64,000 nt of DNA, from positions 1-64,000 of the forward strand of contig RPGO01000005.1 of the NCBI GenBank assembly GCA_004193545.1, in the 5' to 3' direction. Position numbers and translations under genes: made by a program. This DNA comes from Candidatus Argoarchaeum ethanivorans (GTDB lineage Archaea; Halobacteriota; Methanosarcinia; Methanosarcinales; EX4572-44). Shown here piece after piece: positions 1 to 9,473 of this stretch. The notes under the pieces are model-generated. The model made no database searches. It had not been told where the DNA came from and saw only the letters and a list, made by a program, of their open reading frames with translations. Each line of letters starts with the position of its first letter. Position 1 is the stretch's first letter.

Positions 1-530
1 GATGGAGTAACCGGAAGAATGATTCTTGCAGAAGTTTATCCTGATGCTATCAGACAGTATTGCATATTCCATATCAAGAAGAACATTAAAAAAGCATTTC
101 GTGAAACAAAATTGATGAAACTTTCAGATGAAGCTGTTAAAGTTAGAAAAGAGATTTTGGATATTTTCAATGCAGAAACCAGTGATGAAGCAATCGGAGA
201 TTAGCGATTTTAGTTGAAAAAAGACACACGTTGCCTCCGATGGCTCAAGATGTTGTGAACAGATTAGTTAGTAAGATTGAATGTTTGTTCTGGTATCTTG
301 ATTACGACATTCCAAAAACATCCAATCAAGCAGAACATATTTTTTCCCTTTTTCAACCGATTATTGATGCCGCAAAGAGTTTTTCAACGGGCGCTGGAAA
401 CTTTTTCAAGACTATTATGTTTTATAAAAATTTCCATTTCTATTCTTCGGGATCAAATAAAGATAAGAATACAATGCATTCCATAGGAGTTAATTCAGAT
501 TCGATGTTTGATTTTATCCAATTGCCTTAA
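1..530 (+). pseudogene. Transposase fragment, DDE type, frameshifted
   Basis: The frame is open from base 1, so the gene begins before the window. The first part reads DGVTGRMILAEVYPDAIRQY and CIFHIKKNIKKAF, typical of the catalytic core of DDE transposases. It stops at 202-204. The reading continues in another frame (from about 204) with IPKTSNQAEHIFSLFQPI, a plausible C-terminal region of the same protein. A single-base loss near 200 would explain this. I cannot assign the IS family with confidence. It is most likely an inactive remnant. Confidence 0.6.
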
Positions 531-540
531 GAGCACCAAC

Positions 541-731
541 ATGTAATGTAACGGTCACGGTATCTCTGAGGTATGTATAGTCTATGAATACTTGCATGCA
601 TTTGTTTTTCCGCGTAGATATTTGGTAGGAGTTGGGCTGATCAATTAATTTTCTTTAGACCCTACATAAAATAGGTCGCCGGGTAGCGATTCGGTCAGGA
701 TCTTATAAAGTCCGGTCCTATGTAATGTAAC
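541..731. repeat. Non-autonomous IS-end fragment flanked by 12-bp direct repeats
   Basis: The 12-mer ATGTAATGTAAC occurs at 541-552 and again at 720-731. Between them lies about 167 bp that is the reverse complement, with few changes, of about 17392-17560, the left end of the IS1634-like element described below. It includes the end-like motif TTTAGACCCTAC and the block ATCTTATAAAGTCCGGT. No transposase is encoded. This looks like a small derivative of that IS that duplicated its target on insertion. The alternative is a chance direct repeat beside a truncated copy. Confidence 0.55.
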
Positions 732-774
732 TCACAAATAATGATTTACCAGGGAACTGCATCCTTTTCTGGAA

Positions 775-915
775 CTTTTTAAAAGATATAGGAAAGCATA
801 AACGCAATCACGTTCTCTTGCTATTGAAATTTGATACATGTTTTCTGCACTCGATTGCTAGCGCAATCGAGAATTAAAAGCTACCTGTTATTTTCTGCAC
901 AACGAAGTTGTGCAG
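775..915 (+). repeat. Interspersed repeat unit plus paired hairpins A-23-B
   Basis: 775-838 matches other intergenic copies at 4661-4724 and 31252-31308 (shared words TATAGGAAA, TATAAACGCAA and TTGCTATTGAAATT). It is followed by palindrome A, CTCGATTGC...GCAATCGAG, at 850-871, a 23-base spacer, and palindrome B, CTGCACAAC...GTTGTGCAG, at 895-915. The same A/B pairing with a 23-base spacer is seen at 28584-28649 and, reversed, near 43687-43738 and 48798-48862. The unit lies downstream of the convergent rps6e gene. Its function is unknown. Confidence 0.75.
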
Positions 916-976
916 TTTCTTGAAAAATAGTACAGTTTAGGTAAATCAGTATTTGTGAATTTTCTTACGTGGGCAG

Positions 977-1396
977 TCATTCACCACTTTCGTTAGCTTC
1001 AGATGTCTCTTCCTTTGATGGCGCGAAAATCTCTTCTATTGTTTTTTTGCCATATTCTGCAACCACCAGGTTTATTTGACCAACATCGCCTGAAATATCT
1101 CTTCCCCGAACTGCTTTTCTCTTGCGCAGACCACTTACTTTTGGTTTGAAACCAGTGCTTTTTGATAGTAGTAGCTTTCGTCTTTGCGAACCTGGCAAGT
1201 CTTTACGCAATGGAAATCCATCTTTATCAGTTCCGCCGGTGATTTTAAGGCTGTATCCTGCCAACCCTGCTGCACTGCCTTCAATCGTTTCTCCTAATTT
1301 TTTTCCAAGAAATTTGTTTGCCTGGCTTCCGGTTACCTCAACCTGGTATGATTTTCCTGTTTGTGGGTCTGATATCACTGTCCTAAAATCTGCCAT
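977..1396 (-). CDS. rps6e: 30S ribosomal protein S6e
   Basis: 139 residues, the usual length of archaeal S6e, a component of the small ribosomal subunit. The N-terminus MADFRTVISDPQTGKSYQVE and the block GTDKDGFPLRKDLPGSQRRK are characteristic of the family. The basic stretch SGLRKRKAVRGRDIS follows, and the C-terminus is acidic (EETSEANESGE). It lies about 100 bp downstream of the DNA polymerase DP1 gene on the same strand. The ATG is well placed and no alternative start is needed. Confidence 0.95.
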   Translation of the reverse strand: MADFRTVISDPQTGKSYQVEVTGSQANKFLGKKLGETIEGSAAGLAGYSLKITGGTDKDGFPLRKDLPGSQRRKLLLSKSTGFKPKVSGLRKRKAVRGRDISGDVGQINLVVAEYGKKTIEEIFAPSKEETSEANESGE

Positions 1397-1496
1397 TTAA
1401 TTACTCACCTATTGTATACAAGTACTGCTACCGGTTGTACTTAACCGTACTTAAACATTGTCTTGTACTGTAAAGAAGCTCCATAACAATAACAGT

Positions 1497-3035
1497 TTAC
1501 AGAAACTTGATCATCTGTGTTTGTAGTGTGTTCAGGTCTACTGTGGTTGCTATTGCCGGGTCTGGTTTCAGGTTGACGCGTTTTTGAAATTCTGTCTGGC
1601 TCTGCCATGTGCCGCTGTTAATCAGTGTGACGTTGCGATACTTGCTTATGTTTGCTGTGTGTACATGCCCACAGTGGAGGATGTCCGGGATTTTATCTAT
1701 TACGAAGTGGTCTTTTTTTTCTGGTGCTATCAGGACTCTGCCGCCGTAGATTGGTGAGAGGTGTCTTCGCTTGAGCATCTCTTTCATTGCAATTGTAGGG
1801 TCTCTATAGTTTACGTTTGGCATGGCTGCTACGAAGTCGTCTATCGAGCGGCCGTGGTAGATTAATATTTTTATGCCATCAAGTCCAACCATCGCCGGGT
1901 TGCCTACAAATGTTGTGTTATTTTTGTTGAATAATCTGGTTATTTCGTCCGGGAGGCAGGGTTGTGGTTCTGCCTGGCGGACTGCGTCGTGGTTTCCCGG
2001 CGAGATTACAATGTTTATGTGTTTTGGTATCTCTTTTAGGTATTCTGCTGCCTGTTCGTATTGTGCGTAGACGTCGTTTATCAACAGTTCTTTATCCTGG
2101 CCTGGATATATGCCAATGCCGTCTACAAGGTCTCCTGCTATTACAAGGTATTTGATATTATCTGATGCAGGCGTTTTTTCGTCGTTAATCTCCCCACGCA
2201 GCCAGCTTATGAATCGCAGCCATGCGTCCTCGAGGAATGTATTACTCCCCACATGCGTATCTGAGATGAGAACTGCCTTTTTTCCAGGTTTTTTGGTTTC
2301 CATGTTTTTGAGGCTGTACCCGATGGCAGGAATCTCTGGCCAGACGATGTCTCTTGCAATGAACAGCCCCATGTCTCGTGCTGGACTGCCTGTTATACCT
2401 ATTACTTCATCGTAGAGTACATGAGAAGCTACTTGCAGGAGTTTTTCGTCCTTTTTGAGTATTAGGGCTGGGATAGTTCCTGTTGGGTCTTCAAGTTCTA
2501 TTAATTTGTGTCCATTAGATGTGGTCTTTATATCTTTTACCATACCAATGATTGAAATGTTCTCCCTGTCATCGCCGCGCTGTTGTTTTTTCAGACTTTC
2601 TATAGGTCTGCTGTCCACCCGTTTTCTGATTAGTTCACTCAGGCGGCTGTATCTGTCCCTGAAGTACTGGACGAATTCTTCGTATTCGCCGATGCAGGTT
2701 GACTGGTTTGTAATGTCTGATAAAATATCTATCTCACAGGTATCGTTTTCATCATCTTCTTTGTCTCCTGTGTACTGCGGGTTTGTTAGCTCTTCCTCGG
2801 TTTTTGGTCTTGTCGGGGTGTAAGGATCGTACGGGTGTGACGTTGTTTGTTCTGATTCTTCATTGAAGCTTGTGATGTGATCCAGGCTTACTACAATGGT
2901 GTTTGTGTCGATACGGTTTAATATTGTGTTAATTATGTCGCTCGTGCTTTCGCTTTCCACCAGTGCTTTCAGTGCTTCTGCGTTCAGCTGATAACCTGCC
3001 TGTGCGAACGTTTTTATGATGTCTGATTCAATCAT
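1497..3035 (-). CDS. polB: DNA polymerase D small subunit (DP1)
   Basis: 512-residue small subunit of the archaeal replicative polymerase PolD, carrying the 3'-5' proofreading exonuclease. After a poorly conserved N-terminal region comes an OB-fold-like segment (IIGMVKDIKTTSNGHKLIEL). The calcineurin-like phosphodiesterase motifs follow in order: SDTHVGS, GDLVDG, SPGNHD, YHGRSIDDF and CGHVHTAN, which supply the metal-binding His, Asp and Asn residues. All the metal ligands I can see are present, so it should be active. The partner large subunit DP2 is not in the window. Length and motif order match euryarchaeal DP1. Confidence 0.95.
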   Translation of the reverse strand: MIESDIIKTFAQAGYQLNAEALKALVESESTSDIINTILNRIDTNTIVVSLDHITSFNEESEQTTSHPYDPYTPTRPKTEEELTNPQYTGDKEDDENDTCEIDILSDITNQSTCIGEYEEFVQYFRDRYSRLSELIRKRVDSRPIESLKKQQRGDDRENISIIGMVKDIKTTSNGHKLIELEDPTGTIPALILKKDEKLLQVASHVLYDEVIGITGSPARDMGLFIARDIVWPEIPAIGYSLKNMETKKPGKKAVLISDTHVGSNTFLEDAWLRFISWLRGEINDEKTPASDNIKYLVIAGDLVDGIGIYPGQDKELLINDVYAQYEQAAEYLKEIPKHINIVISPGNHDAVRQAEPQPCLPDEITRLFNKNNTTFVGNPAMVGLDGIKILIYHGRSIDDFVAAMPNVNYRDPTIAMKEMLKRRHLSPIYGGRVLIAPEKKDHFVIDKIPDILHCGHVHTANISKYRNVTLINSGTWQSQTEFQKRVNLKPDPAIATTVDLNTLQTQMIKFL

Positions 3036-3185
3036 GTTCAGTAATTATACCAGTGTCTCCGAGTAATATATCTTACTTCCCATAGTCTCAACTGTACCCT
3101 ACATAAAATTTTGCAATAAATGACTATGAATCCAGGCTATCTTTGGAAGATAGGTTATAAGTATCAATAAAAAAATATACACCTG

Positions 3186-3293
3186 ATGTTGAAAAGCATG
3201 AAAGGAGGCGTATCACGTTTAAATTGCCTGGATACACACCACACAGAAGAGTATACAGGAATTAGACAAGAGCTTGGAGGTATGAAGTATTGA
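3186..3293 (+). CDS. Possible small ORF coupled to the sugar dehydrogenase
   Basis: A 35-codon reading frame starting at ATG 3186 (also ATG 3198) encodes a peptide ending in IRQELGGMKY. Its TGA stop overlaps the TTG start of the next gene (TTGA at 3290-3293), an arrangement typical of translational coupling. A TATA-like GGTTATAAGTATC lies near 3147-3159. I recognise no family. It could be a leader peptide, a remnant, or chance. Confidence 0.3.
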   Translation: MLKSMKGGVSRLNCLDTHHTEEYTGIRQELGGMKY

Positions 3294-4666
3294 AAGTGAG
3301 TATTATAGGTATAGGCCCTGTTGGTTTAGTTACAGGTGCCGCTTTTGCTGAGCACGGGAACAATGTTGTTGTAGCAGATATAGACAAAGAAAGGGTTAAT
3401 GCACTGAACAGCGGAAAACCTCCATTCTATGAGCCGGGATTGGATAATCTTGTAAAGGGTCTGGTATCCAGAGGCTTGTTAAGGGGACTCTTCAAGCCAT
3501 CCAATGATTCAGAGAACCTGCCTCTCTATTATAAATCTATCAGGGATACAGATATCACCTTTATCTGTGTTGGCACGCCTCCAAACCCTGATGGTTCGAT
3601 GAACCTTGAGTATATAAAGAAAGCATCTATAGATATTGGAACTGCTTTAAAGGACAAGAAGGAATATCATCTGGTTGTATCAAAGAGCACCATTGTTCCA
3701 GGTACCACCGAGGATGTTATACTAAAACTGATCGAAGAGCATTCATCAAAGAAAAGAGAAATAGATTTTGGGGCTTGTTCAAATCCAGAGTTTCTGCTGC
3801 AGGGAAGTGCGATTGCTGGTGCATTGAATCCGGACAGGATCGTTATTGGTGAGCTGGATAAAAAAAGCGGGGATGTTTTGATGGAATTGTACAGTGATTT
3901 TGATGAGAAAATCCCAAGGTTGAAAGTTGGGATAAAAACCGCGGAAATGATAAAATATGCCTCAAACAGCCTTTTGGCAACAAAAATATCCTTTGCAAAC
4001 GAGATGGCAAATATATGCGAGAGGTTTGGGGTAGATGTGTATGAAGTAATGGAAGGTGTGGGTCTGGATTACAGGATTAACCCAGGGTTTTTGAGAGCTG
4101 GTGTCGGGTTTGGCGGATCATGCTTCCCGAAGGATGTGAAAGCGATCGCCTCTGCTTCGCGATCAAAAGGATTAAAGGTGCCTCTGCTTGATTCTGTATT
4201 GTTGATAAATGAAGAGCAACCGCTTCGTGCTGTTGAATTAGCAGAAAGTGCAGCAGGAGACCTTAAAGATAAGGATGTCTGCATCCTTGGCTTGTCATTC
4301 AAACCAGACACAGACGATGTGAGAGAAACAAGGGCGCTACCCATACTGATGAAATTACTTGAGAAGGGATGCAAAGTAACCGGATATGACCCAGAACCAA
4401 AAGCTGTGAATAATTTTAGAAAGCTATTCCATCAAGATTTTTCTATAGTGAACTTTGCAAGAAGCATTGAGGAGGCTATCAAGGATAAGGACATTGTAAT
4501 CATCCAGAACGAGTGGGAAGATTTTAAAAAACTCGAACCCAGAATCTTTAAAACGCTGATGAAGAAAAATCCGGTACTTATAGACGGGAGAAGAATATAT
4601 GATCCGGAAATATTTCTTAAAGAAGGGATTATCTACCGAAGCATAGGATGGAAAAGAAATTTTTAA
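3290..4666 (+). CDS. ugd: UDP-glucose/UDP-sugar 6-dehydrogenase family
   Basis: 458 residues. It oxidises a nucleotide sugar to its uronic acid with NAD, supplying precursors for surface polysaccharide or protein glycosylation. The N-terminal Rossmann motif is GIGPVGLVTG. Further motifs are FICVGTPPNPDGSMNLEY and VSKSTIVPGTT. The catalytic Cys sits near residue 278 in GFGGSCFPKD, and the C-terminal NAD/UDP domain has GLSFKPDTDDVRETRA. The start is TTG at 3290, nine bases after GGAGG at 3276-3280. An upstream ATG at 3282 runs straight into a stop. The exact sugar (glucose, or an N-acetyl sugar as in the WecC/VipA branch) cannot be decided from sequence alone. Confidence 0.9.
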   Translation: MKVSIIGIGPVGLVTGAAFAEHGNNVVVADIDKERVNALNSGKPPFYEPGLDNLVKGLVSRGLLRGLFKPSNDSENLPLYYKSIRDTDITFICVGTPPNPDGSMNLEYIKKASIDIGTALKDKKEYHLVVSKSTIVPGTTEDVILKLIEEHSSKKREIDFGACSNPEFLLQGSAIAGALNPDRIVIGELDKKSGDVLMELYSDFDEKIPRLKVGIKTAEMIKYASNSLLATKISFANEMANICERFGVDVYEVMEGVGLDYRINPGFLRAGVGFGGSCFPKDVKAIASASRSKGLKVPLLDSVLLINEEQPLRAVELAESAAGDLKDKDVCILGLSFKPDTDDVRETRALPILMKLLEKGCKVTGYDPEPKAVNNFRKLFHQDFSIVNFARSIEEAIKDKDIVIIQNEWEDFKKLEPRIFKTLMKKNPVLIDGRRIYDPEIFLKEGIIYRSIGWKRNF

Positions 4667-4748
4667 AACGTATAGGAAATTATAAACGCAACAACGTTTT
4701 CCTGCTATTGAAATTCGATACATGACTCTGCGCAACGAAGTTGTGCAG
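4661..4748 (+). repeat. Interspersed repeat copy with B-type hairpin
   Basis: The block begins over the stop codon of the sugar dehydrogenase gene. It carries TATAGGAAATTATAAACGCA and TGCTATTGAAATTCGATAC, matching 775-838 and 31252-31308. The palindrome CTGCGCAAC...GTTGTGCAG follows at 4728-4748. It could act as a transcription terminator or RNA-stability element downstream of the gene. Confidence 0.7.
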
Positions 4749-4880
4749 TTTTTAAAATAGATGTAGACGACTAAAAAATTTGAAGATTCAATTTGGATAG
4801 TTCGAAAAGTGAGGCTTATATGTTTGTAAACTGCCTTGAAAGGCAATTGAATGGAGATAGAGAATCAGGAGAATGGGAAA

Positions 4881-5744
4881 ATGAACGCAACCTATAAAAT
4901 CCTAAAAGAAGACTGCCTCGAATGGCTTAACAATTACCAAGAAGAAAACATCCACCTCACTTTCGTTGACCCCCCTTTTAGACAGGGAAAAGATTACAGA
5001 TTATTTGATGACAATCTGCCAGAGGAAGAATATTGGGATTGGCTAAAAGAAGTCCTCTCAAAGGTTTACAAGATTACAGTTGAGGGTGGTGCTCTTTACT
5101 TTATGCAAAGAGAAAAAAATACAGAAAATGTATTAAGATTACTCAGAGAAACCGGATGGACATTCCAGAATCTGATTATCTGGAAGAAAAAAACATCAGC
5201 AGTTCCATCTGAAATAAGATATTCCAAACAATACCAGATTATCGCCTTTGCTACCAAGAGCAGGAAACCAGAGGTATTCAACAAATTACGGATAGATTTA
5301 CCCATTCCACCAGAGTATAAAAATGAGAGACCAAACGGAGTCTATATTACGGATGTGTGGGGTGACATCAGGGAATTAACATCAGGATATTTTGCTGGAG
5401 ATGAGGCAATAAGAGATGGCAAAGGAGATAGATTTCATACGCAGCAATCCCCGATAGCTTTACTTTTGAGGATTATTTTAAGCTCCAGTAAGCAAGGTGA
5501 TATTGTGTTAGACCCTTTTTCTGGGACAGGTACCACCCTAATAGTTGCTCATCAGTTGAAACGCAATTCGATAGGCATAGAAATAGACTCTGAAAATGTA
5601 AAAATTATCGAAAATCGTTTAAATAATTTAAGATGTGCTGATGATATTATGAAGTATTATAACTATTACAGATACTCACCAAATTTGAAGGATATTTGGC
5701 CAGCGGAAAAAACCCCGCTTGCTGAACAGAGGAGGTTGTTCTAA
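4881..5744 (+). CDS. DNA methyltransferase, beta class (N4-cytosine or N6-adenine)
   Basis: About 287 residues. It transfers a methyl group from S-adenosylmethionine to DNA. The catalytic motif IV, TFVDPPF, lies near residues 29-35, and the AdoMet-binding motif I, LDPFSGTGTT, near 210-219. The order IV before I marks the beta class, which includes both N4-cytosine and N6-adenine enzymes. The start at ATG 4881 is preferred because AGGAG lies nine bases upstream; ATG 4851 is in frame but has no clear ribosome site. The stop is directly followed by the ATG of the putative restriction enzyme, with GAGGAGG just before, so the two are co-translated as a type II restriction-modification pair. Confidence 0.88.
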   Translation: MNATYKILKEDCLEWLNNYQEENIHLTFVDPPFRQGKDYRLFDDNLPEEEYWDWLKEVLSKVYKITVEGGALYFMQREKNTENVLRLLRETGWTFQNLIIWKKKTSAVPSEIRYSKQYQIIAFATKSRKPEVFNKLRIDLPIPPEYKNERPNGVYITDVWGDIRELTSGYFAGDEAIRDGKGDRFHTQQSPIALLLRIILSSSKQGDIVLDPFSGTGTTLIVAHQLKRNSIGIEIDSENVKIIENRLNNLRCADDIMKYYNYYRYSPNLKDIWPAEKTPLAEQRRLF

Positions 5745-6737
5745 ATGCTTGAATTTATTGATGCTGTGGATTTTTACATTGCAATAATCAATGCCCTAAA
5801 ATCAGGGATAATCAGCCCACAATCGCCTTTGGACGAGATTGCTTTAAAATCAGGTAAAGATGGCTTTGCTTATATTGACAATCGTAGAGATGCGAGAGGA
5901 AGATATAATTACGATTTATGGGAAACTACTAAAAATCAGTTTGAATCCGAAAAAGAATTTGTAAATGGGATTAAAAGCAGAATAAAAAACGAGAAGCTTT
6001 TGTACTCCAAATCAGAGCAGTTTCCTGATTTTATGTTCAAAACTAGAAAGCATGCCGGTAGATTGATTTGTGGCAGTTTATTGGAGTTAAAAGACTCAAA
6101 AAGTAGCACCATAGCATCATTCAACTCGACTCTGCCCACTAAATGCAAAAGTCTTGAAGAAATAAATGTAATCAATGGAGGAAACTTAGTAGCAAGGGTT
6201 GCTTCGATTATGGACGACAAATTATCTTCAGACGAACTCTACCAGACTTTCGAGAGGAAATGTTTTTACCTTGTCAGAACACATGCAAATAAAGAAGATA
6301 AAATGAAAATTTCTGTCATAGATGGTTCGTTTTTTGAAACTGTCCCAAAAGAGCATCTTATTTATCAGATGTTTTTGAACATTTTGCATAACCATCTTGA
6401 GAAAAAAGAAATCAAAATACCTCCTGAAGCACTTGATCAACTCGAAAAAACTCTTTCATGCGTTACTGATCAGACAATAATAGCAGCTTCACAAATCATA
6501 GAAAAAGCATCAGTGCGACCACGATTGAGAATTATGGCGGAGGTGTACTCGGAAGGAAATCCACACAGCAGTTTTTATCCTGAAGTTTCAGAGCGAAGCA
6601 TAAATTTTATTGTCGGTGCACCAGCATCAGGAAAAGAACTTGCTGAGGAGATATCTCAAAAGATACCGGAAATAGAGAAGTTTACGATTCAACACAAAAG
6701 GAATGGAAAACATGTTGTTTTTCAATTTCAATTTTAA
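5745..6737 (+). CDS. Putative type II restriction endonuclease
   Basis: 330 residues with no family I can name. Its position, starting on the base after the methyltransferase stop, is the main argument for a restriction enzyme. In its first half it has FPDFMFKT (about residues 93-100) followed by GSLLELKDSKS (about 109-119). This fits the PD-(D/E)xK nuclease pattern, with Asp in PD and Glu/Lys in ELK as candidate metal and catalytic residues. The second half has no motif I recognise. No transmembrane or signal segment is evident. A different role in the same locus is possible but less likely. Confidence 0.6.
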   Translation: MLEFIDAVDFYIAIINALKSGIISPQSPLDEIALKSGKDGFAYIDNRRDARGRYNYDLWETTKNQFESEKEFVNGIKSRIKNEKLLYSKSEQFPDFMFKTRKHAGRLICGSLLELKDSKSSTIASFNSTLPTKCKSLEEINVINGGNLVARVASIMDDKLSSDELYQTFERKCFYLVRTHANKEDKMKISVIDGSFFETVPKEHLIYQMFLNILHNHLEKKEIKIPPEALDQLEKTLSCVTDQTIIAASQIIEKASVRPRLRIMAEVYSEGNPHSSFYPEVSERSINFIVGAPASGKELAEEISQKIPEIEKFTIQHKRNGKHVVFQFQF

Positions 6738-6787
6738 CTTTGTCAGCTTTTAGTAATGTTTACTAAATAAATAATGTTTGGAGAATA

Positions 6788-8716
6788 ATGATGGGATTAA
6801 ATATTGCAAAGAAAATCATCACAGAGCATCTGGTAGAAGGTGAAATGGAAGCGGGAGAAGAGATTGCAATCAATATCGATCGTACTTTAACACAAGATGC
6901 GACAGGCACCATGGCGTACCTCCAGTTTGAGTCGCTTGGTGTGAAGCGAGTTAGAACCGAGCTTTCCGTAAGCTATGTCGATCATAACACGCTCCAGGCA
7001 GGCTTCGAAAATGCAGACGATCACCGATTCCTGCAAAGCTTTGCATCAAAATACGGGATATATTTCTCAAAACCCGGAAACGGCGTATGTCACCAGGTCA
7101 ACCTCGAAAGGTTCTCAATTCCCGGGAGAACCATCGTTGGATCGGATAGTCACACACCGACAGCAGGTGGTGCCGGTATGCTTGCTATTGGGGTTGGTGG
7201 ACTCGATGTGGCAATAGCAATGAGCGGCTCACCTTTGTACCTCAAAATGCCAAAAATTGTTGGCGTGGAGCTTACCGGAAGCTTGAAGCCATGGGTTGCT
7301 GCCAAAGATGTAATTCTCGAATTATTGAGACGATATACCGTTAAAGGAGGCGTTGGAAAGGTCTTCGAATACTATGGTGATGGTGTAAAAACACTTTCTG
7401 TCCCGGAGCGCGCGACGATTACTAACATGGGTGCGGAACTTGGAGCTACCACATCTCTTTTCCCTTCAGATAATATCACACGAAAGTTTTTTAAACAGCA
7501 GAGTCGAATCTCTGACTGGAGTGAACTACAGGCAGATTCCGATGCAGACTATGATGAAACGATTCACATTGAACTTGATCTATTAGAACCGCTTATAGCA
7601 GCACCATCTTCACCAGACAATGTTAAAAAAGTTGCGGATGTTGCAGGTACTATTGTGCAGCAGGTAATTATTGGCTCCTGCACTAACTCAAGCTACAAAG
7701 ATCTGATGGTTGCAGCACACGTGTTGAAGCGACACAAAATACATCCTGATCTGAGTCTTCACATCACACCCGGCTCAAAACAGGTGATTGAAACCCTTGT
7801 TCGGGATGGCGGGTTTGCAGAGATGGTCGGTGCAGGTGCGCGAATTGGAGAATCGTGTTGTGATGGCTGCATTGGAATGGGCTCGGCACCGGCAACCGAT
7901 ACGGTATCGATTCGCTCGTTTAATCGAAACTGGAAAGGCAGGAGCGGCACACCAGACGACAGAGTTTACCTGGCAAGTGTTGAGACCTGTATTGCAGCAG
8001 CCGTGCGTGGTGAGCTTACCGACCCAAGAGAACTTGGCATGTATCCAGAAGTACCACTACCCAAACGCTTTGTTATCAATGACTCTATGATACTTCCACC
8101 AAACAAGCAGCCAGAAACAGTAAAAATCATCCGTGGGCCAAACATTAAGCCACTACCAGAAAAACAGCCACTTTCAGAAGAAGTGAGAGGAGAAGTACTC
8201 ATAAAACTTGCAGATAATATCAGCACTGATGCAATAATTCCGGCAGGATCCAAAATACTGCCGCTTCGAAGCAACATACCAGCTATTAGCGAATATGTGT
8301 TCCACCAGGTAGACCCATTGTTTTCAAAGCGTGCAATAGAAAAAAACGGTGGCTACATTGTTGGTGGTGAAAACTATGGACAGGGCTCAAGCAGGGAACA
8401 TGCAGCCCTTGCACCCATGCATCTCGGGGTAAGTGCAATCATTGCAAAGAGCTTTGCACGCATACATCAAGCAAACCTCATCAACTTTGGCGTACTGCCT
8501 CTTGAATTTGAAAATTCCGAAGACTACACCATGATCAGAGAGGGTACTGGAATAGTCATCCCGGGCATAATAGATCAGCTCAAAGAGAATACAAACAAGA
8601 TTAAAGCAGTAATCGACAACAGTAAAACCATCACACTTGTCCACAATTATTCACCACGACAAAAAAAGATATTGCTGTCAGGCGGACTATTGAACTATAC
8701 AAAAACGAATGGTTGA
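6788..8716 (+). CDS. acnA: Aconitate hydratase
   Basis: 642 residues, the size of the compact aconitase type also found in Aquifex. It interconverts citrate and isocitrate through a [4Fe-4S] cluster. The three cluster cysteines are visible: GSCTNSS near residue 297 and ESCCDGCIGMG near 354-364. The substrate-binding GSDSHTPTAGG lies near 118-128, and the C-terminal swivel domain has GGENYGQGSSREHAALAP near 523-540. GGAG precedes the start, which could be either of two adjacent ATGs. The gene sits alone downstream of the restriction pair. A role in glutamate supply or an incomplete citrate cycle is expected. LeuC/HacA-type dehydratases are shorter and lack the fused swivel domain. Confidence 0.92.
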   Translation: MMGLNIAKKIITEHLVEGEMEAGEEIAINIDRTLTQDATGTMAYLQFESLGVKRVRTELSVSYVDHNTLQAGFENADDHRFLQSFASKYGIYFSKPGNGVCHQVNLERFSIPGRTIVGSDSHTPTAGGAGMLAIGVGGLDVAIAMSGSPLYLKMPKIVGVELTGSLKPWVAAKDVILELLRRYTVKGGVGKVFEYYGDGVKTLSVPERATITNMGAELGATTSLFPSDNITRKFFKQQSRISDWSELQADSDADYDETIHIELDLLEPLIAAPSSPDNVKKVADVAGTIVQQVIIGSCTNSSYKDLMVAAHVLKRHKIHPDLSLHITPGSKQVIETLVRDGGFAEMVGAGARIGESCCDGCIGMGSAPATDTVSIRSFNRNWKGRSGTPDDRVYLASVETCIAAAVRGELTDPRELGMYPEVPLPKRFVINDSMILPPNKQPETVKIIRGPNIKPLPEKQPLSEEVRGEVLIKLADNISTDAIIPAGSKILPLRSNIPAISEYVFHQVDPLFSKRAIEKNGGYIVGGENYGQGSSREHAALAPMHLGVSAIIAKSFARIHQANLINFGVLPLEFENSEDYTMIREGTGIVIPGIIDQLKENTNKIKAVIDNSKTITLVHNYSPRQKKILLSGGLLNYTKTNG

Positions 8717-8892
8717 GTGTTAATTTTTTGTGCCCCAAATCTAGACTGGTCCCAATATATTTCCTCTCTGAAAAGAGAACGCGAAGATAACGGGCAGTGG
8801 TGTTTGCGAAAGCGGCGCGAAGTACACCTCCATGTGAAGAGACCAACGGAAACGAAACCAGATATGCTGTGTTAGACGATGTGCCACTATTT

Positions 8893-9393
8893 TTACCGCC
8901 CCATTTCAGATACACTGAAAGCAATCATTAACGCAATTTGATGTTGTGTCCGCGGAGATAGGTCTCCACTGATGTAAGCTTCCCCGCATTTTTTGGCTGC
9001 TTGTGCTAGATTCGAAATAAAATCCTCGTCATCGATTCGCTTCTCCACCAAATATCGTAACAATATTATAACTGAATTTGGTGCATAATAACCTATTCCA
9101 CGAGCAAGTAATCCGAATCCCTTTGGTTTAAACTTGAAGTTAAAATTCTCATTAGTACACCTCAATCCAGCTATAAACCGTTTTCTTCCCGGATTGCCTT
9201 TGTAATCTACAAGTTTTTCCATTTCTTCAACAGCCCGATCTATTTTCATAAATTCAGTTTGTTTTTTAACTTCTCTGGCATACCACCAAGTTATAATAAC
9301 CAGTGCCAAAACAAGAATGGTATTAGTTAGTGTACTGAGGGCATTCCAATCCAATTGTCCGTTATTAAAGAAGATATCTGTAGTGTTATTCAT
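8893..9393 (-). CDS. Hypothetical single-span membrane protein
   Basis: 166 residues of unknown function. A single hydrophobic segment (TNTILVLALVIITWWYA, about residues 24-40) follows a short N-terminal tail. A soluble, mainly helical region rich in Lys, Arg and Glu comes next. No catalytic motif is apparent. It lies 80 bp downstream of the interrupted RDD-family gene on the same strand and may once have shared its transcript. Confidence 0.6.
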   Translation of the reverse strand: MNNTTDIFFNNGQLDWNALSTLTNTILVLALVIITWWYAREVKKQTEFMKIDRAVEEMEKLVDYKGNPGRKRFIAGLRCTNENFNFKFKPKGFGLLARGIGYYAPNSVIILLRYLVEKRIDDEDFISNLAQAAKKCGEAYISGDLSPRTQHQIALMIAFSVSEMGR

Positions 9394-9473
9394 GTTTCGA
9401 CCTCATGTTATAAACCATCATTTTGCGCTACACTTATACTAAGTTCCGAGATACCATTGAAGGGTTGTCAACT

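Noticed and set aside
4424-4846. 140-codon minus-strand frame
   Set aside because: Antisense to the end of the UDP-sugar dehydrogenase and the repeat following it, with no recognisable protein features.
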